64,000 nucleotides of DNA from Angustibacter sp049994355 (lineage in GTDB: Bacteria > Actinomycetota > Actinomycetes > Actinomycetales > Angustibacteraceae). This document shows positions 8,499-17,069 of the stretch, in pieces. The position numbers and the translations under genes are program-made. Under the pieces are notes generated by a model, which saw only the letters and a list, made by a program, of their open reading frames with translations, was not told the origin of the DNA and did not search any database. The first letter of the stretch is position 1. Each line of letters opens with the position of its first letter. Location of the stretch: NCBI RefSeq assembly GCF_049994355.1, contig NZ_CP188257.1, positions 1,364,001 to 1,428,000 of the forward strand, in the 5' to 3' direction.

Positions 8499-9142
8499 CC
8501 ACCGGGGGCCACCACCCGGAGACCTCGCAGACCCTGGACCGTGGCCTGCAGCTGCTGCTGCTGCTCGCAGCCGACGAGGCCGGGTGCACGGTCACCGAGC
8601 TGGCCAGCGCGCTCGGCGTCGCCCGGCCGGTGGTCTACCGGCTGCTCACGACGCTCGAGCAGCGGCACCTGGCCACCCGCGGGCGCGACGGACGGGTGCG
8701 GCTCGGGCTCGGCGTGCTCGCCCTGGCCGGGCGGGTCCAGCCGCTACTGCGGGACGTGGCCACACCGGTGCTGCGCCAGCTCGCCGACGAGGTCGGCGCT
8801 ACCGCGCACCTGACCGTGGTGGACGGCGAGGACGCCCTCGCCGTCGTGGTCGTCGAGCCCCAGTGGACCCAGTTTCACGTCGCCTACCGGGTCGGCAGCC
8901 GGCACCCACTTGGTCGTGGCGCGGCCGGGCGGGCCATCCTCGCCATGCGCTCCGGCGCACCGGAGACGACCACCAGCGACGGCGAGCTGCAGGCCGGCGC
9001 GCACGGTCTGGCGGTCGGCTGGTCGGTGGGCAGCCTCGAGGGTTCGGTGGGCGTCGTCACGCTCACGCCGCTCGACCCGGACGACGTCGCCGCGTCGGTG
9101 CGGAGCGCGCGGGACGAGCTGGTGGAGCGGCTGCACGCCTGA
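8495..9142 (+). CDS. IclR-family transcriptional regulator, probable homogentisate pathway regulator
   Basis: 215 residues. The N-terminal winged HTH has GCTVTELASALGVARPVVYRLLTTLEQ, and a C-terminal IclR effector domain includes RPLGRGAAGRAILA-like sequence. It is shorter than typical IclR proteins (~250). It lies beside hpd and upstream of fahA/hmgA, so regulation of tyrosine degradation is a reasonable inference; HmgR of pseudomonads is also IclR-type. A 15-bp palindrome upstream of hmgA (15804) is a candidate site. Confidence 0.82.
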   Translation: MTTGGHHPETSQTLDRGLQLLLLLAADEAGCTVTELASALGVARPVVYRLLTTLEQRHLATRGRDGRVRLGLGVLALAGRVQPLLRDVATPVLRQLADEVGATAHLTVVDGEDALAVVVVEPQWTQFHVAYRVGSRHPLGRGAAGRAILAMRSGAPETTTSDGELQAGAHGLAVGWSVGSLEGSVGVVTLTPLDPDDVAASVRSARDELVERLHA

Positions 9143-9155
9143 GGTTCGGTCGGCC

Positions 9156-9623
9156 TCAGCGACCGCCGGCGCCGAGCACGAGCGGCAGCACCCGGTGCTC
9201 CAGCACGCAGGCCAGGGCCATCACGGTCGAGGTGCGGATGATGTCGTCGTCCGCGACCAGCTCGTCGATCACTCGCTGCAGGTCGTCGTTGTCGCGGGCC
9301 ACGATCCGGCAGAACAGGTCGCCCTGGCCGGTGATGGTGTGCACCTCGAGCACCTCCGGGATCGCGCCGAGGTGCTCGGCCAGCCGGTCTCGTGCGCCCT
9401 GGCGGATCTCCAGGTTGGCGAACGCGGTGACCCGGTAGCCCAGCGCGCCCGGGTCGATCTGCGGTGCGAACGAGCGGATCACGCCGCGCTCGACCAACCG
9501 CTCCAGCCGGGCCTGGACCGTGCCGCGTGCGACCTCGAGCCGTCGCGAGGCCTCCAGCACGCCGATCCGGGGCTCCTCGGTGAGCAGCTCGATCAGGCGC
9601 GAGTCCAGCGAGTCGATGGGCAT
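9156..9623 (-). CDS. Lrp/AsnC-family transcriptional regulator
   Basis: 155 residues. The N-terminal HTH is DSLDSRLIELLTEEPRIGVLEASRRLEVARGTVQARLERLVERGVI and a RAM/ACT-type ligand domain follows. Such regulators usually sense amino acids. It is divergent from hpd with a short shared intergenic region, so control of hpd by an aromatic amino acid is inferred. The start at 9623 is preferred: upstream sequence in frame runs into the divergent promoter. Two A(C/G)TGCACA sequences (9624-9631 and 9657-9664) lie directly before it. Confidence 0.9.
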   Translation of the reverse strand: MPIDSLDSRLIELLTEEPRIGVLEASRRLEVARGTVQARLERLVERGVIRSFAPQIDPGALGYRVTAFANLEIRQGARDRLAEHLGAIPEVLEVHTITGQGDLFCRIVARDNDDLQRVIDELVADDDIIRTSTVMALACVLEHRVLPLVLGAGGR

Positions 9624-9664
9624 AGTGCACAGTATCGCGACCAGTTCGCTGGGCACACTGCACA
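9624..9664. promoter_or_regulatory. Candidate operator between the Lrp/AsnC gene and hpd
   Basis: AGTGCACA (9624-9631) and ACTGCACA (9657-9664) are directly repeated 33 bases apart, about three helical turns, as expected for Lrp-type oligomers wrapping DNA. One copy abuts the regulator start codon, so autoregulation is likely if the site is real. Confidence 0.45.
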
Positions 9665-9775
9665 AGGTGACCAGGCTGGACCGAGCCTGTTGCCCGGCCA
9701 GCGGTCCTGCGGGAGGCTCGAGACGGCGTCCACCGACGTCCGATCACCCCTGACCACACCCGACCGGAGGTGCGC

Positions 9776-11005
9776 GTGACCACTCAGGCCGACGCCAACC
9801 AGTCCCAGCACATCAGCCTGACCGAGCAGGAGACCGAGGCGGGCCTGGACCTGCACCAGCTCCAGCAGCTGGTCGGCCTCGTGGACTACGACGAGGAGAA
9901 GGACCCCTTCCCGGTCACCGGGTGGGACGCGATCGTCTTCGTCGTGGGCAACGCGACCCAGGCCGCGCACTTCTACCAGACCGCGTACGGCATGGAGCTG
10001 GTCGCGTACTCCGGCCCCGAGACGGGCAACCGTGACCACAAGGCCTTCGTGCTGAAGAGCGGGTCGATCAAGTTCGTGCTCAAGGGCGGGGTCACGCCGG
10101 ACAGCCCGTTGCACGACCACCACCGCAAGCACGGGGACGGCGTCGTCGACATCTCGCTGGAGGTGCCGGACGTCGACAAGTGCGTCGAGCAGGCCCGCCG
10201 CGCGGGTGCCACGATCCTGCAGGAGCCGACGGACGTCAGCGACGAGCACGGCACCGTCCGGGTGGCGGCCATCGCGGCGTACGGCGAGACCCGGCACAGC
10301 CTCGTGCAGCGCGGCGACTACCGGGGCCCGTACCTGCCCGGCTACGTCGCCCGCAGCAGCGGGTACGTCAAGCGCGACGGCGCCCCGAAGCGGATGTTCC
10401 AGGCGCTGGACCACGTGGTCGGCAACGTCGAGCTCGGCAAGATGGACGAGTGGGTCACCTACTACAACAAGGTGATGGGCTTCGTGAACATGGCGGAGTT
10501 CATCGGTGACGACATCGCCACCGACTACTCGGCGCTGATGAGCAAGGTCGTCGCCAACGGCAACCACCGGGTGAAGTTCCCGCTGAACGAGCCGGCGATC
10601 GCCAAGAAGAAGAGCCAGATCGACGAGTACCTGGAGTTCTACGACGGTCCTGGCGCGCAGCACCTCGCGCTGGCCACGAACGACATCCTGACCACGGTCG
10701 ACGCGATGCGCGCCGAAGGCGTGGAGTTCCTGGACACCCCGGACTCGTACTACGAGGACGACGAGCTGCGGGCCCGGATCGGCAACGTGCGCGCGCCGAT
10801 CGAGGAGCTGCAGAAGCGCGGCATCCTGGTCGATCGCGACGAGGACGGCTACCTGCTGCAGATCTTCACCAAGCCGGTCGGCGATCGTCCGACGGTGTTC
10901 TTCGAGCTGATCGAGCGGCACGGCTCGCTGGGCTTCGGCAAGGGCAACTTCAAGGCGCTGTTCGAGGCGATCGAGCGCGAGCAGGACCGCCGCGGCAACC
11001 TCTGA
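9776..11005 (+). CDS. hpd: 4-Hydroxyphenylpyruvate dioxygenase
   Basis: 409 residues. It converts 4-hydroxyphenylpyruvate to homogentisate with Fe(II) and O2. Two vicinal-oxygen-chelate halves are visible: WDAIVFVVGNATQAAHFYQ in the first, and the second begins ALDHVVGNV (iron-ligand His), contains GPGAQHLALATNDI (second His) and ends with TVFFELIERHG (Glu ligand). The GTG at 9776 is chosen over 9770 because GGAGG at 9766-9770 then has a 5-base spacer. It lies divergent from the Lrp/AsnC gene. Confidence 0.95.
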   Translation: MTTQADANQSQHISLTEQETEAGLDLHQLQQLVGLVDYDEEKDPFPVTGWDAIVFVVGNATQAAHFYQTAYGMELVAYSGPETGNRDHKAFVLKSGSIKFVLKGGVTPDSPLHDHHRKHGDGVVDISLEVPDVDKCVEQARRAGATILQEPTDVSDEHGTVRVAAIAAYGETRHSLVQRGDYRGPYLPGYVARSSGYVKRDGAPKRMFQALDHVVGNVELGKMDEWVTYYNKVMGFVNMAEFIGDDIATDYSALMSKVVANGNHRVKFPLNEPAIAKKKSQIDEYLEFYDGPGAQHLALATNDILTTVDAMRAEGVEFLDTPDSYYEDDELRARIGNVRAPIEELQKRGILVDRDEDGYLLQIFTKPVGDRPTVFFELIERHGSLGFGKGNFKALFEAIEREQDRRGNL

Positions 11006-11018
11006 CGTTGCTCCCTCC

Positions 11019-11118
11019 CGCCTAGTTTGCTCAGCCCAACCCGCTTCCCGAGCCGCGTACGGCGGGTTGGGTGGCGCAAAGCGGGTTGGGTGGAGCAAGG
11101 CGGGTGGGGTAGAGACCT
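11019..11118. repeat. Inverted array of short GCGGGTTGGG repeats after hpd
   Basis: Three tandem ~19-base units beginning GCGGGTTGGG, GCGGGTTGGG and GCGGGTGGGG start at 11062, 11081 and 11100. CCCAACCCGC at 11035-11044 is the exact complement of the first two unit heads, and the sequence before it continues as inverted units (GAGCAAA/GAGCAAC motifs). The left arm can therefore fold with either tandem copy. It probably serves as hpd terminator, but the repeated architecture is more elaborate than needed for that. Confidence 0.65.
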
Positions 11119-11179
11119 CGAGCGGTCCTGGTGGGTGCGGCGTCGCGGGACGGGGTGCCGCCGCTGAGAGGATGTCGTC

Positions 11180-11959
11180 ATGACGTTCCCCACGCCCGGT
11201 TGGTATCCCGACCCGCATGTCGAGATGCAGATGCGCTGGTGGGACGGCGCGAGCTGGACCGACGACACCTACGAGCGGGTTGAGCCGATGCAGCCGTGGG
11301 CGCCGGCCGGCTCCGGTTCGGACACCGTCACCACGGACCGCCGTCCAGCCGGCCCGACCTCACCGCGCGCAGCCGCCCGTGAGCTCACCGCGCGCACGGA
11401 CGACGGCGTCCCGGTCGCGGGGTGGTGGGTGCGGGCCGCAGCCTGGCTGCTGGACTGGCTGATCACCGGCATGCTGGCCTGGCTGATCGGCTTCAACCAG
11501 GCCCGGATCGTCTTCGACTCCCTCGCGAACCAGGTGGACGCCGCACTGCGGGCCAGCGAGGCGGGCCAGCCAGCGCCGCAGTTCCACTACGACCAGAGCA
11601 CGCTGCAGGCGCTGCTGGTGATCTCGCTGATCTGGGTTCTCGTCTCGCTCGTCTACAACCTCGTGTTCCTGCTCTGGCGGGCGGCCACGCCGGGCAAGAT
11701 GGCCTGCGGGATCGTGGTGCGCCGCTGGGTGCCGGGGCAGTCGCTGACCGTCGCCGTCGTCGTCCGTCGCTGGCTCAGTTTCGAGGCCGCCTCGGCGATC
11801 TCCTACATCGGCACCCTCTACCTGCTGGTCGACGTGCTGTGGCCGCTGCGCGACCCGCAGAGCAGGGCGCTGCACGACAAGTTCGCGGGCACCTGCGTGG
11901 TCCGCAAGGCCGACCAGGTGATCGCCCAGGCCAGTGCCGGAGGTACTGCCCCGAGCTGA
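11180..11959 (+). CDS. RDD-family membrane protein with N-terminal DUF2510-type domain
   Basis: 259 residues. The first ~35 residues (GWYPDPHVEMQMRWWDGASWTDDTY) form the DUF2510 short beta domain typical of actinobacterial membrane proteins. A charged linker follows, then the RDD domain with AAAWLLDWLITGMLAWLIG, two further hydrophobic segments (ALLVISLIWVLVSLVYNLVFLLWR), PGKMACGIVVRR and ALHDKFAGTCVVR. The function of RDD proteins is mostly unknown (transport has been suggested). Confidence 0.87.
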   Translation: MTFPTPGWYPDPHVEMQMRWWDGASWTDDTYERVEPMQPWAPAGSGSDTVTTDRRPAGPTSPRAAARELTARTDDGVPVAGWWVRAAAWLLDWLITGMLAWLIGFNQARIVFDSLANQVDAALRASEAGQPAPQFHYDQSTLQALLVISLIWVLVSLVYNLVFLLWRAATPGKMACGIVVRRWVPGQSLTVAVVVRRWLSFEAASAISYIGTLYLLVDVLWPLRDPQSRALHDKFAGTCVVRKADQVIAQASAGGTAPS

Positions 11960-12047
11960 TCCGGGTGGAATGTCCCACTGCGGGGGTAGTGTCGCTTTCC
12001 TGTTCCCGCCGGCCCGACCACGGCCGGCGACGCATCGAGGAGGGCAC

Positions 12048-13598
12048 ATGCGAGGTGCAGGACTGGCTCGGCGTCGGGCCACAACCGTCACGGCGGTGAC
12101 GGCGGCTCTGGCGGTCGGACTGAGTGGCACGGCCTGGGCGGCCGCCGCCCGGCCCGGAGCTTCGGGGCTGGGTGACGCGTACTACCCCAGCTACGGCAAC
12201 GGTGGCTACGACGTCGGCCACTACAAGCTGGACGTCAGCTACGACCCGGCGAGCGACCTGGTGACCGGCAAGGCGACCATCACGGCGAAGGCGACGCAGG
12301 ACCTGTCCCGGTTCGACCTGGACTTCGGGCTGCACGCGCAGTCGGTCACGGTCAACGGCCACGCCGCGCGCACCCGCACCGACGACCTCGAGCTGGTGGT
12401 GACGCCGCGCAAGGCGATCAAGAACGGGGCGTCGATGACGGTCGTCGTCGTGTACGCCGGGGTGCCCAGCTCGGTCACGGCGGACGGCTACTCGCCATGG
12501 ATCCGCACGGACGACGGTGCCGTGGCGGTCGGCGAGCCGCAGATCTCGTCGTGGTGGTTCCCGGGTAACGACCACCCGCGTGACAAGGCGACCTACGACA
12601 TCAAGGTCACCGTGCCCGCCGGGCTCGAGGCGCTGAGCAACGGCAAGCTGGTCTCGCACGGCAGTACCGCCGGCAAGGAGGTGTGGAGCTGGAGCGAGAG
12701 CAGGCCGATGGCCACCTACCTGGCCTACTTCGCGGTGGGACAGTTCGACATCACCCAGTCCAGCACGGCCTCGGGCCTGCCGGTGATCACCGCGGTCGCG
12801 TCCAACGGCGGCAGCGAGGGCACCTACGCCGCGGCCGACCTGGCGCGCACCGGCGAGGTGATCGACTGGCACGCGCGGCACTGGGGGCCGTACCCGTTCA
12901 ACATCACCGGTGGTGTGGCCCCGGCGGCCGACTTCGGCTTCGCGCTGGAGAACCAGACCCGCCCGGTCTACACCCGCGGCTTCTGGCGGTCGGGTCCGAA
13001 CATCTACGTCGTCGTGCACGAGCAGGCGCACCAGTGGTACGGCGACAGCGTCAGCGTCGACCAGTGGAAGGACATCTGGCTGAACGAGGGCTTCGCCAGC
13101 TTCGCTGAGTGGGCCTGGTCCGAGGAGCACGGCGACGGCACCGGAGCCGAGCTGTTGCAGGCCTACTACGACGGCATCCCCGCCTCGGATCCGTTCTGGC
13201 AGACCAAGATCGGCGACCCCGGCAAGGACCACGAGTTCACCGGCGCGGTCTACGACCGCGGCGCGATGACCTTGCAGGCGCTGCGCCAGCGGATCGGCGA
13301 CCCGGCCTTCTGGCAGCTGATGCGCAACTGGCCGCGCCAGCACAAGTACGGCAACGGCTCGATCCCGCAGTTCATCGCGCTCGCCGAGCGGCTGACCGGT
13401 GAGGACCTGGGCGGTTTCTTCGACGCGTGGCTGTACTCGTCGACCAAGCCGGCCGCGACGCCGGAGAACGGCTTCCCCGCGGCGATGGCGGGTGCGGCCG
13501 CGGCCAGGGCAGGCGGCTCGCGTGCCGAGGTGCCGCGCTCGAAGGCGAAGATCGACGCGGTGCACCGGGTGCTGCTGGCGCAGGCCCAGGGTCGGTAG
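12048..13598 (+). CDS. Secreted M1-family (aminopeptidase N-like) zinc metallopeptidase
   Basis: 516 residues with a signal peptide (residues ~1-32, ending AWAAAA). The M1 zinc site is HEQAHQWYGDSV (His 324, His 328) followed by NEGFASFAEW with Glu 347, the usual 18-residue spacing. The exopeptidase GAMEN block is replaced by GFALENQ, so substrate selection may differ from classical aminopeptidases. Start 12048 follows GAGGAGGGC; the longer frame from 11934 would overlap the RDD gene. Confidence 0.9.
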   Translation: MRGAGLARRRATTVTAVTAALAVGLSGTAWAAAARPGASGLGDAYYPSYGNGGYDVGHYKLDVSYDPASDLVTGKATITAKATQDLSRFDLDFGLHAQSVTVNGHAARTRTDDLELVVTPRKAIKNGASMTVVVVYAGVPSSVTADGYSPWIRTDDGAVAVGEPQISSWWFPGNDHPRDKATYDIKVTVPAGLEALSNGKLVSHGSTAGKEVWSWSESRPMATYLAYFAVGQFDITQSSTASGLPVITAVASNGGSEGTYAAADLARTGEVIDWHARHWGPYPFNITGGVAPAADFGFALENQTRPVYTRGFWRSGPNIYVVVHEQAHQWYGDSVSVDQWKDIWLNEGFASFAEWAWSEEHGDGTGAELLQAYYDGIPASDPFWQTKIGDPGKDHEFTGAVYDRGAMTLQALRQRIGDPAFWQLMRNWPRQHKYGNGSIPQFIALAERLTGEDLGGFFDAWLYSSTKPAATPENGFPAAMAGAAAARAGGSRAEVPRSKAKIDAVHRVLLAQAQGR

Positions 13599-13626
13599 TC
13601 AGCCTGGGCGTCAGGGTCAGGTCAGG

Positions 13627-14832
13627 TCAGGTCGTGGCTGGCTGGATCGTCCCGGTGACCTCACCGAGGGCGATCCGGCCGCCACCGACCGAGGTGGCGC
13701 TGGCCCGCAGCGTGACGGTGTCGCCGTCCTGCAGGAACGCGCGGGTGCCCTCGCCCACAGCCACCGGCTCGGCGCCGTTGAGGGTGAGCTCGAGCAACGA
13801 GCCGACCTGTTCACGGTTCGGTCCGGACACCGTTCCGCTGGCGAACAGGTCGCCGGTGCGTAGGCTCGCGCCGTTGACGCTCAGGTGCGCGAGCATCTGC
13901 GCGGGGGACCAGTACATCGAGGCGTACGGCGGCCGGCTGACCACGGTGCCATTCAGCTCGACCTCGAGATCCAGGTCGTAGGCGGGCAGGTCGTCCCCGC
14001 TCAGGTAGGGCAGCGGGGCCGGGTCCTGCTCTGGCAGCGGCACTCGCGCCGCCTCCAGCGCCTGCAGCGGGGTCACCCAGGCCGAGATGCTGGTCGCGAA
14101 GGACTTGCCGAGGAACGGGCCGAGCGGGACGTACTCCCACGCCTGCAGGTCGCGGGCACTCCAGTCGTTGAGCAGCACCACGCCGAACACGTGGTCCGCG
14201 AACGCCCCGACGCCGACCTGCTGGCCGAGTCCGGTCGGCGTGGCCACGACGAAGCCGAGCTCGGCCTCGATGTCCAGCCGGGTGCTCGGGCCGAAGGTGG
14301 GGGACGCCTCGCCCCTGTCCCGTCGCTGCCCCTGCGGCCGGACGACGTCCGTGCCGCTGACCACGACGGTGCCGGCCCGGCCGTGGTACCCGATCGGCAG
14401 GTGCTTCCAGTTCGGGGTGAGCGGGTCGCCGTCCGGACGGAAGATCCGGCCCACGTTCGAGGCGTGGTGCTCGCTGGCGTAGAAGTCCACGTAGTCGGCG
14501 ACCTCGACGGGCAGGTGCAGTCGCACCTCGGAGACCGGGCGCAGGTGCGGGGCCACCAGGTCGGCGTTCGCCTCCTGGGTCAGCACGTCCACCAGCCACT
14601 CGCGCACGGCCGTCCAGTGCCCGCGGCCGTAGGACAGGAACGCGTTCAGGCTCGGCTCGGCGAACACCGGCGCCGACTGGATGCCGTCCGCCGCGGCGAC
14701 CGGGGCCAGGTCGAGGACCAGGTCGCCGACCCGCACCCCCACCCGCGGCGACTCGTCCTCGGTCGAGAACACGCCGTACGGCAGGTGGTCCAGGCCGTAG
14801 GGCGTGTCCGGCGGCAGGTCGACGGCGCTCAC
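13627..14832 (-). CDS. fahA: Fumarylacetoacetase
   Basis: 401 residues. It hydrolyses fumarylacetoacetate to fumarate and acetoacetate, the last step of homogentisate breakdown. Hallmarks are the N-terminal LPYGVFSTEDESPRVGVRVGD, the metal-binding blocks DFYASEHHASNVGRIFR and ELGFVVATPTGLGQ, and VVLLNDWSARDLQAWEYVPLGPFLGKSFATSISAWV. The GTG at 14832 follows GGAGCTGAC and lies one base after the stop of the upstream gene, so the two are co-transcribed and probably coupled. The longer open frame upstream is out of family. Confidence 0.95.
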   Translation of the reverse strand: MSAVDLPPDTPYGLDHLPYGVFSTEDESPRVGVRVGDLVLDLAPVAAADGIQSAPVFAEPSLNAFLSYGRGHWTAVREWLVDVLTQEANADLVAPHLRPVSEVRLHLPVEVADYVDFYASEHHASNVGRIFRPDGDPLTPNWKHLPIGYHGRAGTVVVSGTDVVRPQGQRRDRGEASPTFGPSTRLDIEAELGFVVATPTGLGQQVGVGAFADHVFGVVLLNDWSARDLQAWEYVPLGPFLGKSFATSISAWVTPLQALEAARVPLPEQDPAPLPYLSGDDLPAYDLDLEVELNGTVVSRPPYASMYWSPAQMLAHLSVNGASLRTGDLFASGTVSGPNREQVGSLLELTLNGAEPVAVGEGTRAFLQDGDTVTLRASATSVGGGRIALGEVTGTIQPATT

Positions 14833-14833
14833 G

Positions 14834-15760
14834 TCAGCTCCAGGCGGTCGGGTCGTTCTCGTCGGTCGGGTCGTTCGGGTCGTGCTGGTCGGTCGGGTCG
14901 GTCGGGTCGTGCAGCTCCTGGTGAAGCAGGTCGGCCAGTTCGTACAGCGGGTCGGTGACCCCGCAGCAGCCGAACGAGACGAACCGCGCTCGGAGCCGGT
15001 CAACGTCGTCCTCGCCGAGGCCGAGCAGCCCGGCACGCACCTGCTCCGGGTCGCGTTCGTCGAGCACATCACGAACCTCACCTGGAGTGCCACCCGAGAC
15101 CGCTGCCGCGGTAGCGGCCAGCACGTTGGCGATGCCGTGCTGGTCCAGGCCGCTGGCCGGCTCGACCGCGCGTACGGCGTGATGCAGGCCCGCCGTCAGC
15201 TTGAACCGTAGGGCCCGCGAGACGCATTCGACGATGAAGTCCGCGAGCACCGCAGAGGGTGGGACGTCGGCCGCGGTCAGCCCGCCGGTCCGCAGCTTGG
15301 CGTTCGCGCCCACTGCGGCCACGGCGTCCAGGTCGTGGCCCAGCCGGCTCTGCGTGACCTCGAGCCACACCGGCACGGCGAGCTCGGTGGCCGGGCGCAG
15401 GCTGATCGGGTCCGACACCGGCAGCTCCAGCCCGCGCACCAAGGCCCGGCCCTCGCGCTGCAGCTGGTCGACGGCGGTGGGCAGCACGACCGGGTCGGCG
15501 CCCGGGCGCACCACGAGCGCGATGCCGAGCCCCTCGCGCGCGTGCAGCAGCGCGGCGGTCGTTGCGGCGTCGCCGGCCCGTACCAGCAGCGGGCCGACGA
15601 ACCCGGCATAACGGGCCGCACGGTGCTCGCGGTGGTCGGCGACGGCGACCGGCAGCGGCGAGCTCCCGGGTGGGAAGACCGCCGCGTCGTCCACCAGCAG
15701 CCGCAGCAGCGCAGCGAAGGGGAGGGAGGTCGTCGACCAGGAGCTCGCCGAGGTTGACAT
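14834..15760 (-). CDS. Unrecognised protein in the homogentisate cluster, possible barrel enzyme
   Basis: 308 residues. I do not recognise the family. Visible features are an N-terminal VDDAAVFPPG motif, a regular alternation of hydrophobic strands and helices (VPVWLEVTQS, ANAKLRTGG, RFKLTAGLHHAVR) that resembles a TIM barrel, a SFGCCGVTDPLYELADLL block, and a C-terminal Asp-Pro-Thr repeat tail. It shares an operon with fahA (one-base gap) and a promoter region with hmgA. The homogentisate pathway here lacks a recognisable maleylacetoacetate isomerase, so a role in that step or in regulation is possible but unproven. GTG at 15769 is an alternative start. Confidence 0.75.
   Translation of the reverse strand: MSTSASSWSTTSLPFAALLRLLVDDAAVFPPGSSPLPVAVADHREHRAARYAGFVGPLLVRAGDAATTAALLHAREGLGIALVVRPGADPVVLPTAVDQLQREGRALVRGLELPVSDPISLRPATELAVPVWLEVTQSRLGHDLDAVAAVGANAKLRTGGLTAADVPPSAVLADFIVECVSRALRFKLTAGLHHAVRAVEPASGLDQHGIANVLAATAAAVSGGTPGEVRDVLDERDPEQVRAGLLGLGEDDVDRLRARFVSFGCCGVTDPLYELADLLHQELHDPTDPTDQHDPNDPTDENDPTAWS
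14845..14912. repeat. GGTCG-type short tandem repeat in the 3' end of the orphan gene
   Basis: Degenerate repeats of GGTCGGTCG and GGGTCGTT units encode the terminal Asp-Pro-Thr/Asp-Pro-Asn tail of the preceding minus-strand gene. Such tracts change copy number easily, so the tail length may vary between strains. Confidence 0.7.
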
Positions 15761-15803
15761 GCCTCGCACGTTAGCGCACCGTAACGGGTGACAGGACGAT
15801 GCC

Positions 15804-15818
15804 GTCCGATAATCGGAC
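15804..15818. promoter_or_regulatory. Perfect 15-bp palindrome, candidate operator of hmgA/fahA
   Basis: GTCCGAT-A-ATCGGAC is a perfect palindrome with one central base. It lies 24 bases before the hmgA start and 43 bases before the divergent orphan-fahA transcript. Its size and symmetry suit an IclR-type dimer, and an IclR gene is in the cluster (8495). Confidence 0.6.
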
Positions 15819-15842
15819 AGCAGGATAGGGAAAGGGACGCCC

Positions 15843-17069
15843 GTGGCCCACTACCGCAGCGTCGGCGACATCCCGGCCAAGCGACACACGCAGTTCCGGC
15901 AGCCGGACGGCCGGCTGTACTGCGAGGAGCTGATGGGGGAGGAGGGCTTCTCCTCGGACTCCTCGCTGCTCTACCACCGCGAGGTCCCCTCGGCGATCGT
16001 CGACTCCCGCCCCTGGGACATGGCTGAGCTCAAGACCCACGCCAACTTCCCGCTGCGGCCCTTCCACTTCAAGCTGCACGAGCTGTTCCCCGGCGAGGGC
16101 GAGGAAGCCGCCTGGCGCGGCGTCGACATCGTCCGCGGTCGACGGCTGCTGCTCGGCAACGGCGACCTGCGCATCTCCTACGCGGTCAGCGACACGACGT
16201 CCCCTTACTACCGCAACGCCATCGGCGACGAGTGCGTGTTCATCGAGTCCGGCGAGGGGGTGCTCGAGACGATGTTCGGGGCGCTGCCGTTCCGGTCCGG
16301 CGACTACGTGCTGATCCCGCGCGCGACCGTGCATCGCTGGGTGCCGGGTGACGCGAGCGAGCACGGGCCGGTCCGGGCCTACGCGATCGAGGGCAACAGC
16401 CACATCGCGCCACCCAAGCGCTACCTCAGCAAGTACGGCCAGTTCCTCGAGCACAGCCCGTACTGCGAGCGCGACCTGCACGGTCCGGCCGAGCCCCTGC
16501 TGGCCGAAGGCACGGACGTCGAGGTGTACACCAAGCACCGCGGCAACGGCCCGCACGGGATCGTGGGCAGCGTCGTCGTCCAGGCCACCCACCCGTTCGA
16601 CGTGGTCGGCTGGGACGGTTGCATGTACCCGTACACGTTCAACGTCGAGGACTACGAGCCGATCACCGGCCGGATCCACCAGCCACCGCCCGTGCACCAG
16701 GTCTTCGAGGGCTGGAACTTCGTGATCTGCAACTTCGTGCCGCGCAAGGTGGACTACCACCCGCTGGCCGTGCCGGTGCCCTACTACCACTCCAACGTGG
16801 ACAGCGACGAGGTCATGTTCTACGTCGCCGGCGACTACGAGGCCCGCAAGGGCAGCGGCATCGCCAAGGGCTCCATCTCCCTGCACCCCGGTGGTCACAG
16901 CCACGGGCCGCAGCCGGGGGCCGTCGAGGCCACCCTGGGCAAGGACTACTTCGACGAGCTGGCCGTCATGGTCGACACGTTCCGCCCGCTTGAGCTCGGC
17001 GAGGGTGCGATCGCCAGTGACGACGGGTTGTACGCGTGGTCCTGGTCCGGCGGCCGTCAGGAGTCCTGA
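15843..17069 (+). CDS. hmgA: Homogentisate 1,2-dioxygenase
   Basis: 408 residues. It opens the homogentisate ring to maleylacetoacetate with Fe(II) and O2. The family blocks GDECVFIESGEGVLETMFG, RAYAIEGNSHIAPP, SPYCERDLHGP, VVGWDGCMYPYTFNVEDYEPITGRIHQPPPVHQVFEG, YHSNVDSDEVMFYV and SISLHPGGHSHGPQPG (metal-ligand region) are all present. The cupin-type architecture is intact. The GTG at 15843 follows AAAGGGACGCCC. It is divergent from the orphan-fahA operon. Confidence 0.95.
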   Translation: MAHYRSVGDIPAKRHTQFRQPDGRLYCEELMGEEGFSSDSSLLYHREVPSAIVDSRPWDMAELKTHANFPLRPFHFKLHELFPGEGEEAAWRGVDIVRGRRLLLGNGDLRISYAVSDTTSPYYRNAIGDECVFIESGEGVLETMFGALPFRSGDYVLIPRATVHRWVPGDASEHGPVRAYAIEGNSHIAPPKRYLSKYGQFLEHSPYCERDLHGPAEPLLAEGTDVEVYTKHRGNGPHGIVGSVVVQATHPFDVVGWDGCMYPYTFNVEDYEPITGRIHQPPPVHQVFEGWNFVICNFVPRKVDYHPLAVPVPYYHSNVDSDEVMFYVAGDYEARKGSGIAKGSISLHPGGHSHGPQPGAVEATLGKDYFDELAVMVDTFRPLELGEGAIASDDGLYAWSWSGGRQES

